From contig CAJMRR010000087.1 of the NCBI GenBank assembly GCA_905215835.1, positions 1 to 8,452 of the forward strand: a stretch of 8,452 bases of DNA. Reading direction: 5' to 3'. Every line of letters begins with the position of its first letter. Within the stretch, counting starts at the first letter, position 1. Source of the DNA: an uncultured bacterium. GTDB lineage: Bacteria > Actinomycetota > Coriobacteriia > Coriobacteriales > Coriobacteriaceae. Shown here one piece after another: positions 3,671-8,452 of the stretch. Under the pieces are notes generated by a model. That model did no database searches. It saw nothing but the letters and a program-made list of their open reading frames with translations, and was not told the origin of the DNA. The translations under genes were made by a program, and so were the position numbers.

Positions 3671-6184
3671 ATGCATATGCCGAGCAAAATCGAAAAAAAG
3701 CAAGCCGCCGCAAAGCTGCGCAAGCCGCCGCGCGACTTCTCGTACACGCAGAACCGAGAGCTCAGCTGGCTACGCTTTGACAACCGTGTGCTCGACGAGG
3801 CTTTTGATGAGTCCGTGCCGCTGTTCGAGCGCCTTAAGTTCGTCTCGATCTTCGAGTCAAACCTCGATGAGTTCCTTATGGTGCGCGTGGGTGGCCTGTC
3901 CGACCTTGCCGAGCTCAAAAAACAACCTGTCGACAACAAGAGCAATATGACTGCTTCCGAACAGGTCGATGCCGTCATGGCAGAGCTGCCCGGGCTCCTT
4001 ACCCGCTGGGAGTCGATCTTTAAGAGCATCGAGGGCAAGCTCGATACCTTGGGCGTTCACCGCGCCCGCATCGATTCGCTTACGCCCGAGGAACGCACCT
4101 TTGTAACCCGCTACTTCCAGGCCTACGTGTCGCCGGTCATCTCACCGCTGGTGATCGACCCGCGCCACCCCTTCCCCAACCTGCGCAACGGCGCACTCTA
4201 CCTGGCGTGCGGCCTGGACGGCGTCACCGACGAGGAAAGTCTGCTGGGCCTGATCGAGATTCCCGCCTCGATGAACCGCGTGGTCGAGATCCCCTCGCCC
4301 ACCGGCACCTACTCCTACATTCTGCTCGAGGACGTCATCCTCGCCTGCCTGGACAGCTGCTTTGGCTCCTATAAGCCGCTCGACCGCGCGCTGATCCGCG
4401 TCACCCGCAACGCCGACATCGATCCGGACGGCGAGGGCGTCGAGGAGGAAGAGGACTACCGCCAGCATATGAAGCGCATCCTCAAGAAGCGCCTGCGCCT
4501 GCAGCCGGTAGTGCTCGCCGTCTCGGGCTCACTCGAAAAAGCAACGCTCAAGACTATCCGCAAGGCGCTCGAGCTCTCGCGTCGCTCGGTCTTTACCTGC
4601 GATATCCCGCTCAACCTGGGCTATGTCTTTGGCATTGAGGGCAAGATTCCCGAGCACCTGCGCAACGAGCTGCTCTTTACGCCGTTTAAGCCGCAGCCCA
4701 ACCCCACCATCGATATGACCCGCTCCATCCGCGAGCAGGTACTTCAGCACGACAAGCTGCTCTTTTACCCTTACGAGGCCATGAACCCGTTCCTGGACCT
4801 GGTGCACGAGGCCGCCTACGACCCCGAGTGCATCTCGCTGCGAATCACGCTCTACCGCGTGGCCAAGCAGAGCCGCCTGTGCGAGTCGCTGATCGATGCC
4901 GCCGAGAACGGCAAAGAGGTCACGGTGCTCATGGAGCTCCGCGCCCGCTTCGATGAGCAGAACAACATCGAGTGGGCCGAGCGCTTGGAAGAGGCCGGCT
5001 GCACCGTTATCTACGGCTCCGAGGGCTTTAAGTGCCACTCCAAGATCTGCCAGCTCACCTATCGCGAGGGCATGGCGCTTACACGCCTGACGCTTTTGGG
5101 CACCGGCAACTTTAACGAGAAGACGGCCAAGCTCTACAGCGACTTTATGCTCATGACCGCCCATCCCGGCATCGGCGAGGACGCCAACTTGTTCTTCCGC
5201 AACCTGTCGCTGGGCAACCTGCGCGGCGATTACCGCTTCCTGGGCGTGGCGCCGGTCGGCCTGAAGCCGCTCATCATGCGCGGCCTGGATCGCGAGATCC
5301 AGCGCGCCCTTGTCGGCGAGCCCGCCCGCGTGTTCTTTAAGCTCAACTCGCTCACCGACCGCGAGGTCATCGACAAGATCGCTGAAGCATCGTGCGCAGG
5401 AGTTCGCGTGGACATGATCATCCGCGGCATCTCGTGCCTCAAGCCGGGCGTTCCGGGCAAGACCGAGAACGTGCATGTCCGTTCTATCGTCGGACGCTTT
5501 TTGGAGCATGCGCGCGTTTACGCCTTTGGCGTGGACTCGGACATGATCTATCTGAGCTCGGCCGACATGATGACGCGCAACACCGAGCACCGCGTGGAGA
5601 TCGCCTTCCCCGTGCTCGACCCCACCTGCCGTGCCCTGGTCCATGAGTACATGAGCATGCAACTGCGCGACAACGTGAAGGCCCGCAGCCTCACGAGCGA
5701 CGGCACCTGGGTCCCCGTGGAGCGTGCAGAGGGTGAGAAACCCTTCAACTCGCAGGAAGCCCTACTGGAGCGTGCCTATCGCAACGCCGAGGCCGCCGCG
5801 CAGCAGCGCGCGCGTGAGAAGGAACGCGTGGCCGAAGAGGCTATTCAGGCCGAGGTTGAGCGCGAGGCAGTTGTCGAGCCCACTGTCGAGCCGGAAACGG
5901 TTGCCGCTCCCCCGGTGAATGAGCCCGAGGCTGCCGCAGAGCCCGCCGCGGAGAAAGCGCCCGAGGTTCAGAAGGTCCAGGCGACCGTCATTGAACCCGA
6001 GCCTGCACCTGCACCTCAGCCCGAGTCGCAGGTCACCAAGTCCGCACCCGCGAAGAGTGCCCGCCGCGAGAAGCCCGCCGGCAAGACCAAGGCCATCGAA
6101 CGCCATCGCCCCGGTCGCGTGCGCATGGGCTTGGGCCTGATCGGCCTGGGTCTTAAGACGCTCATTACCGGCAAGACGAAATAG
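3671..6184 (+). CDS. ppk1: Polyphosphate kinase 1 with extended C-terminal tail
   Basis: Reversibly transfers the gamma phosphate of ATP to polyphosphate chains, building an intracellular store of phosphate and energy. From ATG 3671 it has 837 residues. The N-terminal domain opens with NRELSWLRFDNRVL (about 28-41), a middle domain runs to about 320, and two phospholipase-D-like C domains follow. His456 in FKCHSK is the expected autophosphorylated histidine and His613 in RFLEHARVY the second conserved histidine; TGNFNEKTAKLYSDF (478-492) is also typical. The catalytic core ends near residue 705, close to the usual total of about 690-720. The remaining ~130 residues are a charged Ala/Glu/Arg helix, then a Glu/Pro/Ala-rich stretch, then a basic end closing with Gly/Leu-rich residues. 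ATG 3677 (weak GGA nine bases upstream) and GTG 3632 (no ribosome site, probably upstream of the transcript) are alternative starts. It diverges from arcA and ends in its own terminator. Confidence 0.95.
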   Translation: MHMPSKIEKKQAAAKLRKPPRDFSYTQNRELSWLRFDNRVLDEAFDESVPLFERLKFVSIFESNLDEFLMVRVGGLSDLAELKKQPVDNKSNMTASEQVDAVMAELPGLLTRWESIFKSIEGKLDTLGVHRARIDSLTPEERTFVTRYFQAYVSPVISPLVIDPRHPFPNLRNGALYLACGLDGVTDEESLLGLIEIPASMNRVVEIPSPTGTYSYILLEDVILACLDSCFGSYKPLDRALIRVTRNADIDPDGEGVEEEEDYRQHMKRILKKRLRLQPVVLAVSGSLEKATLKTIRKALELSRRSVFTCDIPLNLGYVFGIEGKIPEHLRNELLFTPFKPQPNPTIDMTRSIREQVLQHDKLLFYPYEAMNPFLDLVHEAAYDPECISLRITLYRVAKQSRLCESLIDAAENGKEVTVLMELRARFDEQNNIEWAERLEEAGCTVIYGSEGFKCHSKICQLTYREGMALTRLTLLGTGNFNEKTAKLYSDFMLMTAHPGIGEDANLFFRNLSLGNLRGDYRFLGVAPVGLKPLIMRGLDREIQRALVGEPARVFFKLNSLTDREVIDKIAEASCAGVRVDMIIRGISCLKPGVPGKTENVHVRSIVGRFLEHARVYAFGVDSDMIYLSSADMMTRNTEHRVEIAFPVLDPTCRALVHEYMSMQLRDNVKARSLTSDGTWVPVERAEGEKPFNSQEALLERAYRNAEAAAQQRAREKERVAEEAIQAEVEREAVVEPTVEPETVAAPPVNEPEAAAEPAAEKAPEVQKVQATVIEPEPAPAPQPESQVTKSAPAKSARREKPAGKTKAIERHRPGRVRMGLGLIGLGLKTLITGKTK

Positions 6185-6186
6185 AC

Positions 6187-6211
6187 GTTTGTAGAAGCAG
6201 TTTGTAGAAGC
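6187..6211 (+). repeat. 12-bp tandem repeat after ppk
   Basis: GTTTGTAGAAGC occurs at 6187-6198 and 6200-6211, a 13-base period, directly behind the ppk stop and running into the terminator stem. It is probably a replication-slippage duplication with no function. Confidence 0.7.
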
Positions 6212-6251
6212 GCCCCGCATTTGAGGAAAGCCTCGGATGCGGGGCGCTTTT
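6208..6251 (+). terminator. Rho-independent terminator of ppk
   Basis: Bases 6210-6220 pair perfectly with 6237-6247 (11 pairs, extended by A-T pairs outside), and the loop contains a GAGG/CCTC inner stem. TTTT follows at 6248-6251. It separates ppk from the methyltransferase gene, whose ATG is 46 bases later, so that gene needs its own promoter or readthrough. Confidence 0.9.
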
Positions 6252-6297
6252 CCCTGCTACCATGGTGCGGACAACAACGCGAATGACAGGCAGGGAT

Positions 6298-7608
6298 ATG
6301 AAGCTCACTATAGAATCGATGACCTACGGCGCCGATGGGCTGGCGCACGCCGACAACGGCAAGGCCGTCTTTGTGCAGGGCGCCGTGGCAGGCGACACCG
6401 TCGAGGCCGAGGTCGTACAGGACGGCAAGTCGTTCATGCGCGCCCGCACCACCGAGATTCTGGAGCCAAGCCCCGATCGCATTCAGCCTCCCTGCCCCTT
6501 CGTGGGCATCTGCGGCGGCTCGTGGGGCAACCTCTCACGCACGGCACAGCTCGCCGCCAAGGAGCAAAACCTGCGTTCCACGCTCGAGCGCATCGGCAAG
6601 TTCGCTCCTGAGCAGGTCGATGAGCTGGTGCAGCCCATCCGCCACACCAAGGACGACTGGGGCTACCGCAATAAAATCGAGCTCGAACCGACCGTCGTCA
6701 ACGGTCGCGTGCGCCTTGGCATGCACGGCGTCGACCCCAGCAAAATCGTGACCGTCGATGCGTGCCCGCTGTTCGACAAGCGCTTCCCGAAGGCGCTCAA
6801 ATCGGTCGTCGGCGCACTCAACTATCTGAGCGGCAGCCATGATTTGGGGCTCGAACGCGTGGGCATTCGCGCATCGCGCCGCACCAAGGCACTCGAGGTC
6901 GCACTCTGGACGCCTACGGGCTCCTTCCCGCGCTCGCAGGTCTCCCGCGTGCTGGCAGACGCCGCTCATCCCACGAGCATCGTGCGCGTGATGAGCAAGG
7001 GCGAAAAGAAGGCCCGCCGTGTCTCCAAGGTCGAAATGCTCGCCGGAGAGGGCTCATGGACCGAGAATATCGCCGAGGGTCAGATGCGCTTGTCTGCCCC
7101 GTCTTTTTTCCAGGTCAACACCAAGGGTGCCGAGATTTTGATCGAGCTTGTCATGGAAGCGCTCGACCCGCAGGAAGACGAGCTTGCCGTGGACCTGTAC
7201 TGCGGTGCCGGCACCTTTACCCTGCCGCTCGCCCGCCGCTGCGACTTTGTCGCTGCCGTCGAGGCCTACGGCCCCGCCGTGCGCGATCTACGCCGTAACC
7301 TGGAAATCAACAAGCTTGATAACGTCGACGTCATTGGCGGAGACGCGGTGCGCGAGTTCCCCGACCAGGACGCCGATGTCCTAGTAGTCGACCCGCCGCG
7401 TGCAGGCCTAGCGCCTGAGGCCATCGACCTCATCGCCAGCACAAGCGCTCGCGATGTCGCCTATGTGAGCTGCGACCCGGCCACCCTGGCGCGCGATCTT
7501 AAACGCTTTGTCGAGGAAGGCACCTTCTCCCCCGTAAAGATCACGCCAGTCGACCTGTTCCCACAAACCTTCCACTGCGAGACCGTCGTCCACCTTAGGC
7601 GCAACTAG
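6298..7608 (+). CDS. rlmD: 23S rRNA (uracil-C5)-methyltransferase, RlmD/RumA family
   Basis: SAM-dependent enzyme that makes 5-methyluridine in RNA, most likely 23S rRNA. The protein has 436 residues. An N-terminal TRAM RNA-binding domain (about 1-58) is followed by the iron-sulfur segment, a central RNA-binding part and a Rossmann methyltransferase domain. Landmarks are SFFQVN (Gln272), DLYCGAG (299-305, SAM motif I), DPPRAGL (365-371), the nucleophile Cys392 in SCDPATLARD, and Glu428 in FHCETV as the likely general base. The cluster motif reads CPFVGICGGS: Cys66, Cys72 and Cys156 are present, but Ser75 stands where RumA has its third cysteine. ATG 6298 is preceded by AGG seven bases upstream and begins exactly at the TRAM domain; ATG 6262 has no ribosome site. 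Whether it modifies U1939, U747 or another position cannot be told from sequence, because paralogues (RlmC, RlmD, RlmCD) are alike. Confidence 0.9.
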   Translation: MKLTIESMTYGADGLAHADNGKAVFVQGAVAGDTVEAEVVQDGKSFMRARTTEILEPSPDRIQPPCPFVGICGGSWGNLSRTAQLAAKEQNLRSTLERIGKFAPEQVDELVQPIRHTKDDWGYRNKIELEPTVVNGRVRLGMHGVDPSKIVTVDACPLFDKRFPKALKSVVGALNYLSGSHDLGLERVGIRASRRTKALEVALWTPTGSFPRSQVSRVLADAAHPTSIVRVMSKGEKKARRVSKVEMLAGEGSWTENIAEGQMRLSAPSFFQVNTKGAEILIELVMEALDPQEDELAVDLYCGAGTFTLPLARRCDFVAAVEAYGPAVRDLRRNLEINKLDNVDVIGGDAVREFPDQDADVLVVDPPRAGLAPEAIDLIASTSARDVAYVSCDPATLARDLKRFVEEGTFSPVKITPVDLFPQTFHCETVVHLRRN

Positions 7609-7648
7609 CCGCTTAATCATTGCTCAGAAAATCATTGGGAAATCGAGC

Positions 7649-7677
7649 GTGGCAAGCGGAGGTCTTCGGGGTATAAG
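7649..7677 (+). promoter_or_regulatory. Putative promoter of the DJ-1/maf pair
   Basis: GTGGCA (7649-7654) and TATAAG (7672-7677) are 17 bases apart, matching the consensus at four and five of six positions. The start would be near 7684, with a 30-base leader. A five-pair inverted repeat, GTCTT (7662-7666) with AAGAC (7675-7679), overlaps the -10 and might be an operator. The 105-base gap after rlmD shows no terminator, so cotranscription with rlmD is also possible. Confidence 0.45.
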
Positions 7678-7713
7678 ACGGCTAATTGTATGCCGCCTAT
7701 GAAAGGAACCCTC

Positions 7714-8256
7714 ATGCCCAGCGTTGCCGTTCTCGCCGCCGATGGCTTTGAAACTATTGAATGCTTGACCATGGTCGATGTCATGCGTCGCGGCGGCGTG
7801 CGTGCCACGCTCGTCTCGATCATGCCCACGCGCGAGGTCGTAAGCTCGCTGCAGATCCCCGTGACCTGCGATGCGCTCTTTGATGAGATCAACTTTGACG
7901 AGTACGACTGCGTCGTGCTGCCCGGCGGCCTGCCCGGTGCCACCAACCTGCGCGCAGATCAGCGCGTCTGCGACGTGGTCTGCGAGTTCGCCGCAACCAA
8001 GCACGTCGCCGCCATCTGCGCCGCCCCGTTTATCCTGGGCGAGCTCGACCTGCTCGAGGGGCGCCATGCCACGTGCTTCCCTGGCTTTGAGAAAAGCTTC
8101 CCCGAAGGCGCCTATACCGGCGAGAAGGTCACGCAAGACGGCAACATCATCACTGCCAGCGGCATGGCACAGTCCCTCCCCTTTGCATTGGAGCTGCTGC
8201 GCACGCTCGCCGGCGACAAGGCCGTCGAGAAGGTCGCCGAGGGCATCCAACTATGA
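7714..8256 (+). CDS. DJ-1/PfpI (ThiJ) family protein
   Basis: A single-domain protein of 180 residues, the normal size for the DJ-1 branch. The nucleophile elbow is AAICAAP with Cys102, and Glu16, in the ETIECLTMVDVMRR segment, aligns with DJ-1 Glu18, which tunes the reactive cysteine. The PGGLPGATNLR loop is also characteristic. Members have been described as glyoxalase/deglycase-type or chaperone-like protectors against reactive carbonyls and oxidation; the exact activity here is not known. ATG 7714 was chosen because AAAGGAA lies about six bases upstream; an in-frame ATG at 7690 has no such site. The stop codon overlaps the maf start (ATGA), implying translational coupling. No signal peptide is seen, so it should be cytosolic. 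Confidence 0.9.
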   Translation: MPSVAVLAADGFETIECLTMVDVMRRGGVRATLVSIMPTREVVSSLQIPVTCDALFDEINFDEYDCVVLPGGLPGATNLRADQRVCDVVCEFAATKHVAAICAAPFILGELDLLEGRHATCFPGFEKSFPEGAYTGEKVTQDGNIITASGMAQSLPFALELLRTLAGDKAVEKVAEGIQL

Positions 8257-8452
8257 TTTTGGCTTCGCAATCGCCGCGCCGCATAGAGCTGATGCGCGAG
8301 GCAGGCTACAACATTCGCGTGATTCCCGCGGATATCGACGAAACGCCCTTTGATGGCGAGGCCCCGCTCACGCTTGTCGAGCGCTTGGCACGCGCCAAGG
8401 CGGCTGCCGTTGCTGCCGAGTATGCCGAGCCCAATGAGCTGACGGGCGCGGC
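8253..8452 (+). CDS. maf: Maf-type nucleoside triphosphate pyrophosphatase, N-terminal part
   Basis: The first 66 codons are visible; the gene continues past the window. The protein begins MILASQSPRRIELM, the Maf signature that holds the phosphate-binding serine and two arginines, followed by the typical YNIRVIPADIDETP segment. Maf proteins hydrolyse non-canonical or modified nucleoside triphosphates (dTTP, UTP and modified pyrimidines, depending on the subgroup) to the monophosphate and pyrophosphate. The subgroup cannot be assigned because the discriminating motifs lie beyond the edge. The ATG overlaps the preceding stop by four bases (ATGA); a GAGGG ten bases upstream, inside the DJ-1 gene, may help initiation. 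Confidence 0.9.
   Translation, partial: MILASQSPRRIELMREAGYNIRVIPADIDETPFDGEAPLTLVERLARAKAAAVAAEYAEPNELTGA

Noticed and set aside
4529..5662. 377-codon open frame antisense to ppk
   Set aside because: Composition is His/Val/Ala/Leu-rich as in other antisense shadows, and the plus strand carries a complete PPK1.
7624..8250. 208-codon open frame antisense to the DJ-1 family gene
   Set aside because: No family features and no supporting start signal; the plus-strand gene has clear DJ-1 motifs and an RBS.

Overview
The window is high-GC, protein-dense bacterial chromosome with short AT-rich intergenic islands. A fermentative arginine deiminase, a polyphosphate kinase with strongly GC-ending codons and the general protein character suggest a gut Coriobacteriia genome, most likely Collinsella or a close relative. 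That is an impression from protein character, not a database match.

Left half, minus strand (1-3118). Reading in the direction of transcription: a complete arginine deiminase gene (arcA, 3118 to 1877), a hairpin terminator, a fold-type I PLP aminotransferase (1727 to 603), a second terminator, a long AT-rich gap, and then the first ten codons of another arcA-like gene that runs off the left edge (31 to 1). The first 55 bases of the window are identical to the start and leader of the complete arcA. Weaker similarity continues for about 170 bases further upstream, so two arcA copies with paralogous promoters flank the aminotransferase. Both promoters carry the same layout at the same spacing: a direct repeat of ACCGTTC with a 21-bp period that fits the published LytTR-family operator, a weak -35, a good -10 and a leader hairpin beside the ribosome binding site. 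A third such repeat (408-437) lies in the gap, in the opposite orientation, with no recognisable gene behind it.

Centre (3119-3670). A divergent, AT-rich intergenic region carries the arcA control region on one side and the polyphosphate kinase promoter on the other, plus small direct repeats of unknown role.

Right half, plus strand (3671-8452). Polyphosphate kinase (ppk1) with an unusual ~130-residue disordered C-terminal tail ends in a strong terminator. It is followed by an RlmD-type rRNA m5U methyltransferase that lacks one of the four usual iron-sulfur cysteines, then a DJ-1/PfpI family protein whose stop overlaps the start of a Maf-type nucleotide pyrophosphatase that is cut by the right edge. 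The last two look like a translationally coupled damage-control pair.

I see no mobile element, CRISPR array, tRNA or rRNA. Nothing here amounts to a clearly new multi-gene system. The most unusual signal is the duplicated arcA control region with its LytTR-like operators and the orphan third operator.
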